The notes: generated by a model not told the origin, from the sequence alone. 64,000 nt of DNA from Xenococcus sp. MO_188.B8 (GCA_030065615.1 JASJDR010000007.1:1-64000), one strand, 5' to 3'. Positions 1 to 9,855 are shown, numbered from the stretch's first letter. Numbers and translations are program-made.

Positions 1-6
1 CATGGT

Positions 7-121
7 GGTAGGGGCGATCTCTTGGTGCGCGTTCCCTAGATGAGTAAAACTCATCGGGGTCGCACCGCTTGGCCAATCGCCCCTACAGAATCAATTGTTG
101 TATTCTTATTTTAAATTGGTA
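7..121. mobile_element. MITE family A, copy 1, with nested hairpin insertion
   Basis: The right half (about 69-121) matches the two other copies at 48681-48780 and 49702-49801, ending in the terminal inverted repeat TTAAATTGGTA. The left part keeps only the motif GGTAGGGGCGAT at 7-18. Between them lies about 50 bp absent from the other copies, holding the perfect inverted repeat GATGAGT-AAA-ACTCATC. The same hairpin module recurs at 9814-9855. The left terminal repeat is not present, so this copy is truncated or rearranged. Confidence 0.65.
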
Positions 122-153
122 TTAGACATTTGTTTGACTGATCAGGTAGTTCG

Positions 154-1302
154 TTATTGTCGTAGACCGACTGATAACCAACGCCCACGCCATAGAACTT
201 TGTTTGAGAATAGACTATGGATGAATATTGGCAAGCTTATTACTTCACTCAGAAGCGCCACCCACAGAAAAGGCCAGATTTTTTTATCTTTAACTAACCG
301 CAAATTAATCACCACTATGGAAAGCACATCAGCCAACAATATTAAACCAATCAGAGTGAGGCCAAATCTAATATATTCCTTTTGGAGTAAAGCTAGGCCC
401 AAAAATAATAACGACCACCACAGAGGTAAGGCTAGAAAAATCATCACCCATGGAAAGCGTGGAAAGTAGTGACGAATGGTAACCAACCAACGATGTATCT
501 GCCACCAAAATTTCGGGAATGTATCATGAACATGATATATTCGGGCAGGCTGCCCCAAGAGTTGAATTTGGTAGTTTGCTTGGTGAATTGCCTGCCCAAG
601 AGAGACATCAATGCCAACAACTCGATCTGTGATCGCATCTAGTCCACCAATAGCTTCTAGAACGTCTCTGCGGGTGACAATGATGGAGCCCACTACACTA
701 TTATTGCGCTTTTGGTAAGCAGCGGCAGCATAGTTTAAGGCGGAGGTGTTGACGGCAATATTATGGAGAGCTGCAACCCAGTCTTCGCTACCTTCACATA
801 CAGGGACAGCAAAGGCTGCTCCTGTTTCCTCAGGTTCGACAAATCCCACGCTCTGGCTCAAAAAGTCTGGTTTAATGTGAACATCAGAATCAATTAAGAC
901 GATCACTTCATGCTGACTAGCACGATATCCAGCAATTAAATTTTTGATTTTACCGATGGCTGTAAGACCCAACGGCTCACTGAAAATCAGCTTAATCGCT
1001 TGTTCAGGATATTGCTGAATCAGCTCCTGGATCGCTGGCGTAGCTGGATCATCTTCTGTTTCCAGCGCAAAGATCACTTCATAGGGTTGAGGATAAATCT
1101 GTTGGCAAAGGCTTTGAAAGTTCAAACTGGAACCATCATCCAAGCCTTTTACCGGCACAATGATTGAAACCTTCGGCTGCCAAGTTGATTTGTTTCGCTG
1201 TTTCACTTGGCGAAAATAGGCCCAGGTTTGTAGATGACTGATGAACCGCAGTGACAAGCTCAGAACAATAGGAATCACTAGTAAAAATAGCAAGTAGCTC
1301 AT
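154..1302 (-). CDS. GT21-like membrane glycosyltransferase (ceramide glucosyltransferase / HpnI type)
   Basis: This 382-residue protein has an N-terminal membrane segment (about residues 2-22), a GT-A fold domain starting VSIIVPVKG, a metal-binding DSD in VIVLIDSDVH, and the QxxRW-type motif (QIHRW) before two or three C-terminal membrane segments. That architecture is typical of GT2/GT21 enzymes such as ceramide glucosyltransferase and hopanoid HpnI, which act on a lipid acceptor at the cytoplasmic membrane. It starts at ATG 1302, 21 bp after the stop of the AttH-like gene, so it is probably the last gene of the ABC transporter operon. The acceptor cannot be read from the sequence; a glycolipid is an inference. 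Confidence 0.8.
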   Translation of the reverse strand: MSYLLFLLVIPIVLSLSLRFISHLQTWAYFRQVKQRNKSTWQPKVSIIVPVKGLDDGSSLNFQSLCQQIYPQPYEVIFALETEDDPATPAIQELIQQYPEQAIKLIFSEPLGLTAIGKIKNLIAGYRASQHEVIVLIDSDVHIKPDFLSQSVGFVEPEETGAAFAVPVCEGSEDWVAALHNIAVNTSALNYAAAAYQKRNNSVVGSIIVTRRDVLEAIGGLDAITDRVVGIDVSLGQAIHQANYQIQLLGQPARIYHVHDTFPKFWWQIHRWLVTIRHYFPRFPWVMIFLALPLWWSLLFLGLALLQKEYIRFGLTLIGLILLADVLSIVVINLRLVKDKKIWPFLWVALLSEVISLPIFIHSLFSNKVLWRGRWLSVGLRQ

Positions 1303-1323
1303 TTTTCCGTTATTAAATCTAAA

Positions 1324-2496
1324 CTACAAAACTGTATCCAGACCCTGGGTATAACCTGTCATTTCCACATAACCTTTAGCTTGGACAGGTTTTTCCTGTT
1401 GTTGTCCCTGAAACTCAACTGCTCCTTCCCAATAGGTTGTAGATAAATTGAGTTCCTGGTTTGCCATCAAAGATTTCCCTGTCAAGGTTAAATCGAGTTG
1501 AGGAATCGATAACTGCCATTTAGAAGGATATTCTCCTTTGCTAGTGGGACTTTTCCAGGTATCTAACACTTGCAACTGCCAATCCTGAGACTTTAAAGGT
1601 TGTACCGAACCATCAGCAGAGATAAAAGTGCCACCAGAGCTAGGAGCAATAGTTCCATCTTCTTTTCTCAGCACATACAACATCAGGGCTGTACCTTGGT
1701 CGAACTGAAGAGAAAACCAATCCCAACCAACAGTTCCAGGGCTAAGGCTGCTTGTCGAATATTCATGATCTTTCCAAGTAAGACCTGTGACCGCAAAAGT
1801 CTCATCACCAACGGTAATTGTTCCTGTGGTTGGTTGTTGAACAATAGAGTAGTAGATTGAGGCATTACCTGGCTCTTCCCCTTTAACACTATAACCGCGA
1901 TCGCCTTGGAGGATCGGAGGTAAAGTTTCTTGGAGCGTCAAATCTAGAGCAACCTCATCTGTTTTGGCTACTAATTGCACTTGCCCTGGTGCTAATTCAG
2001 TAGCTGACCAATCTTCTAGCCATACCTGGTAAGGACTGGCTTGGGCTCCTGCTAATCCCATTGCTCCTCGGCTAAAACGCTCTTTGGTATAAAAGGATTG
2101 CTTAGCGACATCACTGATAGTGAAATGAGCAAAGTAAACCTGGTTACTACGCCAGTTCGAGAATGAATCACTGCCAATGGCTTCAATTGCTGGAGTTAAA
2201 GCCCGCCGAAAAATGGTTAACTGGAAACCCAAAGGGCGACCTGAAGTAGTCTCTAAATTGCCGGTATAGTACCACCATTCTGTTTGATAATCTTCATGAG
2301 GGCCTAAATCTCTGGGAAATAATATCTCTTGCGGTTCATATACTCGGCTAAAACTATTTTCTGACTCAGAGGGTTGTGATTCCAACCAGGCAACTGTTGC
2401 CTTACCTGTAGCTGTTACTTGGGGTTGAGGCCATAGAGCAAAGATAATACCTGCTGCGAAAACCAACAAAAAAGCTAAAATCGATAATTTTTTCAT
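1324..2496 (-). CDS. AttH/CrtC-like lipocalin-domain protein
   Basis: I chose ATG 2496 because the reading frame upstream of it overlaps the permease gene, and from here the protein starts with a signal-anchor (MKKLSILAFLLVFAAGII). The body is about 390 residues and carries the AttH/CrtC hallmark EWWYYTGNL soon after the membrane segment and a second lipocalin half toward the C terminus (GWDWFSLQFDQG). The family contains carotenoid 1,2-hydratase CrtC and AttH, a protein encoded with attEFG ABC transporters. Here it lies 14 bp after the permease stop, in the attEFGH gene order. A role as periplasmic lipid-binding partner of the transporter is an inference. No sign of damage. Confidence 0.8.
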   Translation of the reverse strand: MKKLSILAFLLVFAAGIIFALWPQPQVTATGKATVAWLESQPSESENSFSRVYEPQEILFPRDLGPHEDYQTEWWYYTGNLETTSGRPLGFQLTIFRRALTPAIEAIGSDSFSNWRSNQVYFAHFTISDVAKQSFYTKERFSRGAMGLAGAQASPYQVWLEDWSATELAPGQVQLVAKTDEVALDLTLQETLPPILQGDRGYSVKGEEPGNASIYYSIVQQPTTGTITVGDETFAVTGLTWKDHEYSTSSLSPGTVGWDWFSLQFDQGTALMLYVLRKEDGTIAPSSGGTFISADGSVQPLKSQDWQLQVLDTWKSPTSKGEYPSKWQLSIPQLDLTLTGKSLMANQELNLSTTYWEGAVEFQGQQQEKPVQAKGYVEMTGYTQGLDTVL

Positions 2497-2510
2497 GTCA
2501 TTTCCAACTA

Positions 2511-5075
2511 CTATTCCTCTCGAATTGCCGTAGCAATTACCATATTTCCTAAACGCCAGGCGGGATATATTCCTGCTAATAAAGCTGCTACTACTGCCAC
2601 AATTAGAGACTGCCAAAAATAACTAGGTTGTAGTTGCATTTGTAACGTCCAACCAAAAGAACGCACATTAATGACATAGATTAGAATCCATGCGAGAGCA
2701 TAACCTAAAGGCATAGCAAGGATTCCAGCCACACTACCCATTAAGCCGGTTTCTAACAGGGTTAACCACCATAGCTGAGTAGGGGTCATACCTGTAGCCC
2801 TTAAAATACCTAATTCTCTAGTCCTCTCTAATTGGAGACTCATTAAAGCACTCAGAACACCAATAAAAGCTACTATTACTGCCAGAAGGCGCAGTGCACT
2901 AGTAATGGCAAAAGTACGATCAAATATTTCTAGCGAGCCAGACCGGAGATTTTGATTGGATTGAATCAATAAATCCTGTTGACCTCGAAAATGATCTTTC
3001 AATTCTGTGACAATGGCCGTTACTGATTGCCCAGGTTCGGCAAAGAGTCCAAGGGACGCAATACTATCATCTTGCCAGAGTTTAATAAAGAGGTCATCGT
3101 CAATTAGGATTGTTCCTTGATCGGAGGAATAATCGTAAAATACGGCCAAAACAGGAAAACTGCGCTTGCCTAAGGTTGTCTCTAGAGTGATAGCTTCAGG
3201 TGGTTCGGATAAATTTTCTTTCAGCATCAAAGCTTCAGAGATAATTACGCCTTCTCCTTTTTCCATCTGAGGCCAAGGATTAGTTACATGATCTCTAATC
3301 CAGGCATAGGGACGTTGCCCATGGGAGACATCTCCCCCAGCAGAGATCAGTTTGACAGTGCGATCATAATCTTGGACAACAATCTCCGTCTCATTGTAGG
3401 TAACCACATCTTCTAGACCTGGCCAACGTTGAATTTCAGCAATCACTTCCGGGTCTAAACGACCAAAAATACGGTTAGCAGTGGTAGTGGGAGGAGTCAC
3501 AAAAATATCTGCTTGCAGGGTTTGGTCTAACCATTCCACTACTGTTCCCCGAAAAGAGCCAACCATAATAGAAACGCCGACAATTACCGAAACTGCCACC
3601 ATCAAAGCAGCGATCGCTACTGAAGTACGGCTTAAAGAACGGGAAATACTACGAGGTGCTATTTTTCCTAGCACGCCAAACAACCCATTAGTCACTGGGG
3701 TTACTCCCTGCATTAACCAGTCGGTTAGGGGTATGGTCAATAAAGCTGCTGCTAATAAAATGGCAAATAATCCCGTAAATGCAGCAATTAGACCACCAAC
3801 TCCAGCCGCTAACAAGCCAATTGCGAACAGAGTTAAACTAGCAGCAGCTAAAACTAACCAAGGAAGAATAGTTTGAATTTTGCTCTCTAGGGTAGATCTT
3901 TGTAAAGTACTTTGAGGCGACGTTTGCATTGCTTCTAGAGCAGGGATCAGAGAAGCCACCATCGCAGCAGCAATACCAATGACTACAGCTTTGATCAGGG
4001 TAAAAGGAGCAACGGATATTTGCTGAACACTAACCACAAAATAGAAGTCATTGATACTTTGAGTGATTAAGCCAACTACCCCATGACCTAGCAACACTCC
4101 TAATCCAAGACCTAAAAACGAACCTACAATACTTAGAGCTACGGCTTCTCCTAAAATCAGGGTAAACAGTTGTCTTGGGGTTGCTCCTAAACAGCGCAAA
4201 ATACCAAATAGCGGTCTTCTTTGCACCACACTAAAAGTAACGGTGTTATAAATCAAGAACATTCCTACTACCAAAGCTAATAAACTTAAGGCAGTTAGGT
4301 TAAGCTTAAAAGCCGCAGTCATTTGCTGAACGGCATTTTTTTGGATGGCTGCCGATTCTATCTTTACTCCTTGGGGCAAGATAGATTGAATAGGTACTAA
4401 ATCTGCTTCTTTTTGAGCAATGAGATCGATATAACTCAAGTAACCAATCTTGCCTAGAATTTCCTGGGCAGAGGCAATATCAGTAAAAAGTAAACTATCA
4501 AGGGCATCTCTGGTTAGATTATTAGCTGGTTGAATCATGCCGACTACATGAGCCGATCGCTCTTGACCAGATACATTAAGAGTTAAATAATCTCCTGTAT
4601 TTACTCCGTATTGCTGGGCTAAATTTTGCGAGAGAATTACAGTATTTGGTTCGGTTAGAAATGCTGTTAAGGCTTCTGTTCCTTCTCCACTATCATCATT
4701 AAAATAACTACGAAAGGGTTTCTCGGCAAAGAGATCGACTCCTACTAGCTGTAAAGTTTGTGCTCCCAATTCTTGGGCAGAGACATAACCTTCTACTACT
4801 GGTGCTGCGGGAGAGTAGCCAACTTCCCGCTCAAGTCTACGGTATACAGATTCTTCTACTCCAGTGGGTGCCACCGAAACAATGCGATGGGTAGTATGTC
4901 CTGCGATCGCATCTGTAGATAACTCGAAGGCTCTCTGGGCAGAGCCATTAGCTAAGTCAATGGAGACTATCATGGCTACTCCCAGAGCAATACCTAAAAT
5001 AAAGAGGATGTATTGAAATGGTCTGCGGCGCATCCTCCGCCAAGCTAGTCGCCAGAGTGGTTCATTAGATATCAA
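2511..5075 (-). CDS. FtsX/MacB-type ABC transporter permease (854 residues)
   Basis: The protein has an N-terminal membrane helix, a large extracytoplasmic domain (about residues 45-250), three helices, a central hydrophobic block (about 405-460), a second extracytoplasmic domain and three more helices near the C terminus. This is the duplicated FtsX architecture of large lipoprotein or lipid exporter permeases (YbbP/AttF-AttG type). Its predicted TTG start overlaps the TGA of the ATPase gene (TTGA, 5072-5075), a sign of translational coupling; ATG at codon 15 is an alternative. With the upstream ATPase and downstream AttH-like protein it forms an envelope mechanotransmission or lipid-extraction type transporter. 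The substrate is unknown. Confidence 0.88.
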   Translation of the reverse strand: MISNEPLWRLAWRRMRRRPFQYILFILGIALGVAMIVSIDLANGSAQRAFELSTDAIAGHTTHRIVSVAPTGVEESVYRRLEREVGYSPAAPVVEGYVSAQELGAQTLQLVGVDLFAEKPFRSYFNDDSGEGTEALTAFLTEPNTVILSQNLAQQYGVNTGDYLTLNVSGQERSAHVVGMIQPANNLTRDALDSLLFTDIASAQEILGKIGYLSYIDLIAQKEADLVPIQSILPQGVKIESAAIQKNAVQQMTAAFKLNLTALSLLALVVGMFLIYNTVTFSVVQRRPLFGILRCLGATPRQLFTLILGEAVALSIVGSFLGLGLGVLLGHGVVGLITQSINDFYFVVSVQQISVAPFTLIKAVVIGIAAAMVASLIPALEAMQTSPQSTLQRSTLESKIQTILPWLVLAAASLTLFAIGLLAAGVGGLIAAFTGLFAILLAAALLTIPLTDWLMQGVTPVTNGLFGVLGKIAPRSISRSLSRTSVAIAALMVAVSVIVGVSIMVGSFRGTVVEWLDQTLQADIFVTPPTTTANRIFGRLDPEVIAEIQRWPGLEDVVTYNETEIVVQDYDRTVKLISAGGDVSHGQRPYAWIRDHVTNPWPQMEKGEGVIISEALMLKENLSEPPEAITLETTLGKRSFPVLAVFYDYSSDQGTILIDDDLFIKLWQDDSIASLGLFAEPGQSVTAIVTELKDHFRGQQDLLIQSNQNLRSGSLEIFDRTFAITSALRLLAVIVAFIGVLSALMSLQLERTRELGILRATGMTPTQLWWLTLLETGLMGSVAGILAMPLGYALAWILIYVINVRSFGWTLQMQLQPSYFWQSLIVAVVAALLAGIYPAWRLGNMVIATAIREE

Positions 5076-5884
5076 GCTATCACCTCTGGTTTCTGACCAT
5101 TAGCCGGATTTTCTTCGAGATGACCTTCGTGAACTCTTAACACCCGATCAGCTAATTTAGCTATCTCTGGGTTGTGAGTCGCCATAATTAGGGTTTTTTG
5201 TCTATCTTTGGTTAAGGATAAAAATAGTTTTAAAATTTGCTCTCCTGTTTCTTCATCTAGGTTGCCTGTAGGTTCATCGGCTAAGATCAGCATCGGATTG
5301 TGAACTAAGGCTCTGGCGATCGCGACTCGCTGTTGTTGCCCCCCCGATAGTTTATCAGGGAAAGCATGGCAACGATCTGCTAAGCCCACTTGCTCTAGTA
5401 GGGTTAAAGCGTCCTTTTCTACTTTCTTAAGATCTTGCCCCGCTAACTCCTGGGGAAGGGTGACATTTTCTAAAACCTTTAGGGTCGGAATAAGATTAAA
5501 GAATTGAAAGACAAAACCAATGTGATCGCGTCGGAACAGAGTACAATCTCGTTCGCTCATCTCATTGACTGCTACTCCATTGATTAACACGGTGCCAGTT
5601 GTTGGTTTTTCAATGCCACTTAATAAGTTTAAAAGAGTACTTTTGCCACTACCACTTTGACCTAAAAGAACAATAAATTCTCCTTGATTAAAAGTTGTAT
5701 TAACCTGGTTTAAAACAAGTCGAGTCCCATTCCCCTCCACAAAATTTTTGCTCAAGTCACGCAGTTCGATAAAAGCTGTACTTGATGACTCAGAGGGGAT
5801 AACTCTTAAGTTAGTTGTACTACTGTTAACTTGTCTAGGGAGCAAAGAAGAAACCAGGGATAGTTTCTGGAGGTTATTCCACAT
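5072..5884 (-). CDS. ABC transporter ATPase, LolD/MacB family
   Basis: All nucleotide-binding motifs are visible: Walker [11 protein letters not shown]-loop FVFQFFN, signature LSGGQQQR, Walker [13 protein letters not shown] and the switch histidine in MATHNPE. The domain starts about residue 37 ([12 protein letters not shown]); the first 35 residues are not conserved in such proteins, so a later start is possible, although ATG 5884 is the first in frame. This is the first gene of a minus-strand operon with the permease, AttH-like protein and glycosyltransferase. It powers the FtsX-type permease. About 250 bp without a gene lie upstream and probably hold the promoter. Confidence 0.92.
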   Translation of the reverse strand: MWNNLQKLSLVSSLLPRQVNSSTTNLRVIPSESSSTAFIELRDLSKNFVEGNGTRLVLNQVNTTFNQGEFIVLLGQSGSGKSTLLNLLSGIEKPTTGTVLINGVAVNEMSERDCTLFRRDHIGFVFQFFNLIPTLKVLENVTLPQELAGQDLKKVEKDALTLLEQVGLADRCHAFPDKLSGGQQQRVAIARALVHNPMLILADEPTGNLDEETGEQILKLFLSLTKDRQKTLIMATHNPEIAKLADRVLRVHEGHLEENPANGQKPEVIA

Positions 5885-6141
5885 GTTGACTAATAATATT
5901 TTCTATGGTCGTAACTATCTCTAGTCAGAGAATGTTTGTCAATGATTATTACAACTCCCAAAATGCTTGCACAGAAAGAATTACAGCAGCAAAACAGATA
6001 CGCAATTAATCTAAAAAGCTACATGTTAGAATTCTTGCTATTTAGGCAATTTAGTGGTCTTTACATTAGTTTACAAACACTTTCTAAATCTACCATTAAA
6101 CGGAAACTTACAACTTGAACTGTCATCTACTAACTGCTGTT

Positions 6142-6703
6142 CTAAACTTGTTGGTCCTCAGCGGCGCGATCGCCATTCAAAAACTCTCGCATATACTGAT
6201 TGACTAGATTTGGCTGTTCATGTTGAACCCAGTGACTACATTGAGGAATATAACGAAGCTGAAAATCTTTAACATAGGCTTGGGTATCGTAGGTTAATTC
6301 CTTGCCGAGAAACTTGTCATTTTCCCCCCCAGATCATTAGTGTGGGAACTTGCAGCACATCCCATTCTCTTTGATTCAAAAGTCCTGGAAAAATATTGCG
6401 GTAGTAGTTGATCATGGCAGTAAGCGCACCTGGTTTGGCAGCAGCGTTTTTGTATGCTTCCAAGTCTTCTGGGGTAAAGGCGGTTTTGTCGATCGCTAAA
6501 TCAATAAAAGCAGAAGCGATCGCATGATAGTCATCGAACTGTACTATTAACTCTGGCAGCAAGGGTAATTGGAAAAAGAAGATATACTCATGAGTTATCG
6601 ACCTCCAGTGACCTCTCCCGACGCTGATGCTGCGCATACAGCGCGGGCTTCCATACTTCACAATATGGACTTCCTGGTTATTTCCTATCTCTAGGTTTTT
6701 CAC
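6142..6703 (-). pseudogene. alpha/beta hydrolase (epoxide hydrolase-like), broken
   Basis: Residues from EYIFFFQLPLLPELI onward match the cap and C-terminal part of alpha/beta-fold hydrolases. The frame stops at 6317 inside WGGK. Removing one base of the run of seven G (6325-6331) continues as WGENDKFLGKELTY, through the catalytic-histidine region CSHWVQHEQP, to a stop at 6142. The N-terminal half with the nucleophile elbow is missing: upstream of about 6600 the sequence is a GC-rich short repeat. The gene therefore has both a homopolymer frameshift and a 5' truncation. The frameshift alone could be a sequencing error; the truncation could not. Confidence 0.75.
6617..6655. repeat. short GC-rich dispersed repeat at a pseudogene break
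   Basis: The segment containing GACGCTGATGCTGCGCATA and GCGCGGGCTTCC resembles 7053-7090, which contains GACGTTTAATGCTTCGCATA and GCGGGGCTTCC. One copy sits where the alpha/beta hydrolase loses its N terminus, the other where the glycosyltransferase fragment loses its C terminus. Between them (6704-6965) I recognise no gene; the frames there are open for short stretches on both strands but match no family I know. Confidence 0.5.
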
Positions 6704-6965
6704 CCACTATCTAGATATAAAACAAATTGCTCCATATCCCCGACGCTCTGATTGCCCAGGCAGTTTCCGTTCCCGCCAGTCCAGCGGTACCAGTTTTGAA
6801 AGGATTCCTTTGTACGGCAAACATTTTACGCAACCACCGAGTTTCCAACCGAAACTATTTCTTGATTGCAACCCTCTATGTTTGATTGTCAAGGTTCTTG
6901 CTAGCTTTAGTTTTTTGTTTATCCGATCTTCGGTAACTAGCGACCCATTGATGCGCTCACATTTA

Positions 6966-7439
6966 TTATATAATCCCCGAAGACCTTAATAGATAAAGAT
7001 TCTGCATCAAAAATGTGCAGACAAAAAGCCCCAACCCTAGGCTCGCTCCCATCCCGACGTTTAATGCTTCGCATAAAACGCGGGGCTTCCCGCTCGCAAA
7101 TGCTAAAACCAAATCTGGTTTAAAGTTAATAATTGCAGTTTGAATTAAATTAGAACTTAGCTTAACAGTTTCAGTTATATCAGATGCTAAAAATTTAGCT
7201 GCTAATTTACTATTGCGATCGCGCTCTAAACAAGGCAATTTAATGTAATCTAACCTGGCAGTAATTTTAAAATTATGAATTACTGGTGAACCAGACAAAA
7301 CAAGAATAGATACTTCGGGGATGGTCGCTAGTAAATGCTGACAAATTGCCAACATCCAGCGAATATTTCCTAAACCAAAGGCGTCGTGAGAATACACTAG
7401 TAGTCTTATTGGTAATATTCCTTTTGTACTGCGGCTCAT
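6966..7439 (-). pseudogene. glycosyltransferase N-terminal fragment
   Basis: The first about 111 residues (IRLLVYSHDAFGLGNIRWMLAICQHLL..., through NFKPDLVL) match the N-terminal domain of a predicted cyanobacterial glycosyltransferase that normally continues for several hundred residues. After PDLVL the frame runs into the GC-rich repeat at 7053-7090 and then unrelated residues. The C-terminal UDP-sugar-binding half is gone, so no enzyme activity is expected. The family assignment rests on the DAFGLGNIR start region. Confidence 0.7.
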
Positions 7440-7503
7440 CTAAAAGTATTCAAGACTACCATAAAATATTTATTAAGCTTATGTGAACCAAGATTAAGTT
7501 TAA

Positions 7504-8949
7504 ATGAGAAAATTCTTAACCAACAATGTACTAAATAAATATGACTTGTTTTGGGAAGCCAGAAGTCGGATTTTTGCTTGGTATTTGGGGTTAAGCACTA
7601 TTTTAGTTGGGTTATCAATTCCCATTTTTACCCAATTAGCGATCATTCAAGTAGACAGGAGAGTAAGAGCAGATTTAAGAGAAGAAATCGAAGCTTTTGA
7701 AAAATTTTGTAATCAGGATAGAAAAAGAGACATCGCCATTATTTTTGATCGTTTTTTACAAAATAAAATTCCTGCTGATAAAACATTTCTCGTTGCCACC
7801 ATCAATGGTCAATTTTATCGCTCTAGTCCTGTTAGTCTTCCCCAGGCAATTTCCCGTGACTCCGCTTTAGTTAAAAGACTAGCTCAAACCAAAGAGCCTA
7901 TTAGAGGACAAAATCTAATTAAAGATTCTCAGGTAGGCGATATTCTCTATAAAACAGAACCAGTAGTAAGAGACGGACAATTGGTTGGAGTCCTAATTGT
8001 CGCTAATATCCCAGAGGGGGAAAGAAAAGAAATTATTGATGCAATTTTAACTGTTAAACAAGTGTTGCTAGTGGCGTTAATCATAGCTTTAATTGGGGCG
8101 TGGGGATTTTCAGGAAGAGTTTTAAAACCAATTCGGACTTTAATTAATACCGCTAAAACCATTAGTGAAACCGATCTCAGTCAAAGAATTCCTGTTCGAG
8201 GCAATGGGGAAATGGCGGAATTAGCTAAAACTTTTAATAATATGATGAATCGTTTAGAAGTAGCTTTTAAAAGCCAGCAGCAGTTACTTAATGATGCCAG
8301 TCACGAACTACGGACTCCCATCACCATCATTAGTGGTCATTTAGAACTCTTAGAATATAATGACCCTCAAGAAGTAGCAGCAACCATTTCTTTGGTTCTT
8401 GATGAATTAGACCGTATGGTAAGACTTGTAGAAGACTTATTGTTACTGGCTAGGGCAGAAAGAAGAGATTTTTTGATTTTAAAAGAAGTCGATTTAAGCA
8501 AATTTACAGTAGAAATGTATCGTAAAATGCAAGGCTTAGGAGAACGTCAATGGCAATTAGATTATCGGGGAGAAGGAAAAATTATGCTAGATTGCCAGCG
8601 CATAGTTCAAGCCATAATGAATCTGGCTCATAATGCAGTCAAATATACCAAAAGCACTGATATCATAGCCCTGGGATCTTCTATTAACCAGGGAGAAGTT
8701 CATTTTTGGATCAGAGATACAGGAATTGGGATTCCGATCCAAGACCAAGAACGCATTTTTGAAAGATTTGCCCATTCTAGTAATAACCAAAATACTACCA
8801 AGGGAACAGGTTTAGGTTTATCTATTGTATCAGCGATCGCAAAAAGCCATAATGGTCGCATCGAATTATCTAGTCAATTAGGCAAAGGTTCCACTTTTAC
8901 AATTGTGTTGCCACAAAATCTGACACTCCCTTCCATTAACTTAGACTAA
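7504..8949 (+). CDS. sensor histidine kinase with HAMP domain
   Basis: The 481-residue protein has a membrane helix at about 25-48, an extracytoplasmic sensor region (about 50-185), a second helix (about 186-205), a HAMP linker, a HisKA dimerisation box DASHELRTP with phosphoacceptor His267, an N box (NLAHNAVKYT), and G boxes (DTGIGIP, GTGLGLSIV). It should autophosphorylate on His267 and pass phosphate to a response regulator. Two OmpR-type regulators follow on the same strand; the full-length one (9863-10537) is the likely partner. The signal sensed is unknown. Confidence 0.93.
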   Translation: MRKFLTNNVLNKYDLFWEARSRIFAWYLGLSTILVGLSIPIFTQLAIIQVDRRVRADLREEIEAFEKFCNQDRKRDIAIIFDRFLQNKIPADKTFLVATINGQFYRSSPVSLPQAISRDSALVKRLAQTKEPIRGQNLIKDSQVGDILYKTEPVVRDGQLVGVLIVANIPEGERKEIIDAILTVKQVLLVALIIALIGAWGFSGRVLKPIRTLINTAKTISETDLSQRIPVRGNGEMAELAKTFNNMMNRLEVAFKSQQQLLNDASHELRTPITIISGHLELLEYNDPQEVAATISLVLDELDRMVRLVEDLLLLARAERRDFLILKEVDLSKFTVEMYRKMQGLGERQWQLDYRGEGKIMLDCQRIVQAIMNLAHNAVKYTKSTDIIALGSSINQGEVHFWIRDTGIGIPIQDQERIFERFAHSSNNQNTTKGTGLGLSIVSAIAKSHNGRIELSSQLGKGSTFTIVLPQNLTLPSINLD

Positions 8950-9093
8950 ATACTTATAATTAGGATATGATTAGAGAGAGTTTGGGAAGTATCGAATCAA
9001 AAAATTGCCCAAATTAGAAACATTTCATGCTTCATGTTCAATGATTATGGGAAAGCAGAAAAGCCTCAGACTAATATCTAATTTATAAATTCG

Positions 9094-9435
9094 ATGAATA
9101 AGATTCTTATTGCTGAAGATGAGTCTCGCATTGCTGCCTTTGTCGAAAAGGGTTTGAGGAGAAACGGTTTTCAAACAGCGATCGCCAAAAATGGCAAACA
9201 AGCTTTACTGATGATGCACAATTATAATTTCGATCTCCTGATCCTCGATCTTGGCCTTCCCATTATAGATGGTTGGACAGTACTAAAAAAATTAAGAGCT
9301 CAAGGAAATCAAATTCCCATCATCGTAGTTAGTGCTTATGAAAGTCCAGAGCAAACCGATGACATAACTAACTATATAACTAAACCTTTTCGCTTTCAAA
9401 ATTTACTTGAACAAATCAAATTTTATCTTCAATAA
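9094..9435 (+). CDS. stand-alone receiver domain, shortened (degenerate OmpR-type regulator)
   Basis: The 113 residues align with the receiver of the next regulator (9863-10537). The acidic pocket ED (8-9), phosphoacceptor Asp52 (LDLGLP), Ser80 and Lys97 (TKPF) are kept. The region between beta4 and beta5, where the paralogue has NKVAGLEGGADDYV, is five residues shorter and different in sequence, and there is no DNA-binding domain. It lies 144 bp after the sensor kinase. It may be a phosphate sink or competitor for the kinase, or a decaying duplicate. No RBS stands out. Confidence 0.75.
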   Translation: MNKILIAEDESRIAAFVEKGLRRNGFQTAIAKNGKQALLMMHNYNFDLLILDLGLPIIDGWTVLKKLRAQGNQIPIIVVSAYESPEQTDDITNYITKPFRFQNLLEQIKFYLQ

Positions 9436-9448
9436 CCATAATTACTTG

Positions 9449-9612
9449 GTTGAATAAGTTTTAAGTGTTAGGGGTTAGGTTAAATTAGTGACAAAAACTA
9501 CGATAACTGCCCTATTGATCAATATTTTACCAGTAATTAGTAGACTAACAATTATCATTAATTATATTATTAATCATGTCGTTAGAAAATTAAATATTCA
9601 ACGATAAATGTT
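9449..9612. repeat. intergenic direct repeat, copy 1
   Basis: About 160 bp that recur at 9634-9800. The last part, from AATTATATTATTAATCATG through CGATAAATGTTTA (about 9559-9611), is identical in both copies, while the first part differs at many positions. It fills the space between the two response regulator genes. A duplicated promoter or leader region is possible but not shown. Confidence 0.8.
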
Positions 9613-9633
9613 TAATAATCAATAAGAAATGTT

Positions 9634-9800
9634 CAATTAGATAAGTTTCAAGTATTAGAGCTTAGTTGAATTAGTTCTAAAACCTATGATAAATGCAATA
9701 TTGATCAATGTTTTCCCAATAATTAGCAGACTAAAAATTATCATGAATTATATTATTAATCATGTCGTTAGAAAATTAAATATTCAACGATAAATGTTTA
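9634..9800. repeat. intergenic direct repeat, copy 2
   Basis: Second copy of the 9449-9612 segment. Its right end is followed by the hairpin module (9814-9855) also seen nested in the MITE at the start of the window, and then by the full-length regulator gene. Confidence 0.8.
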
Positions 9801-9813
9801 ATGTTCAAACTTG

Positions 9814-9855
9814 CGCGTTCCTTACATGAGTAAGACTCATCAGGGTCGCTCCTCA
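9814..9855. repeat. dispersed hairpin module
   Basis: This module carries GCGCGTTCCTTACATGAGT and the inverted repeat ATGAGT-AAG-ACTCAT followed by GGGTCGC. It closely matches about 28-64 of the window. It ends just before the start codon at 9863, so a transcript of the regulator would carry this hairpin in its 5' leader. Confidence 0.6.

Noticed and set aside
95-469. Plus-strand frame of 124 residues
   Set aside because: It is antisense to the glycosyltransferase gene and has no protein-like pattern.
3481-3876. Plus-strand frame of 131 residues
   Set aside because: Antisense shadow of the ABC permease membrane region, rich in Thr and Ala by codon mirror.
5936-6118. 60-residue plus-strand frame
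   Set aside because: No RBS, no family resemblance, AT-rich intergenic position.
6707-6892. 61-residue minus-strand frame as a transposase piece
   Set aside because: I could not tie it to any transposase family; left as unrecognised sequence.
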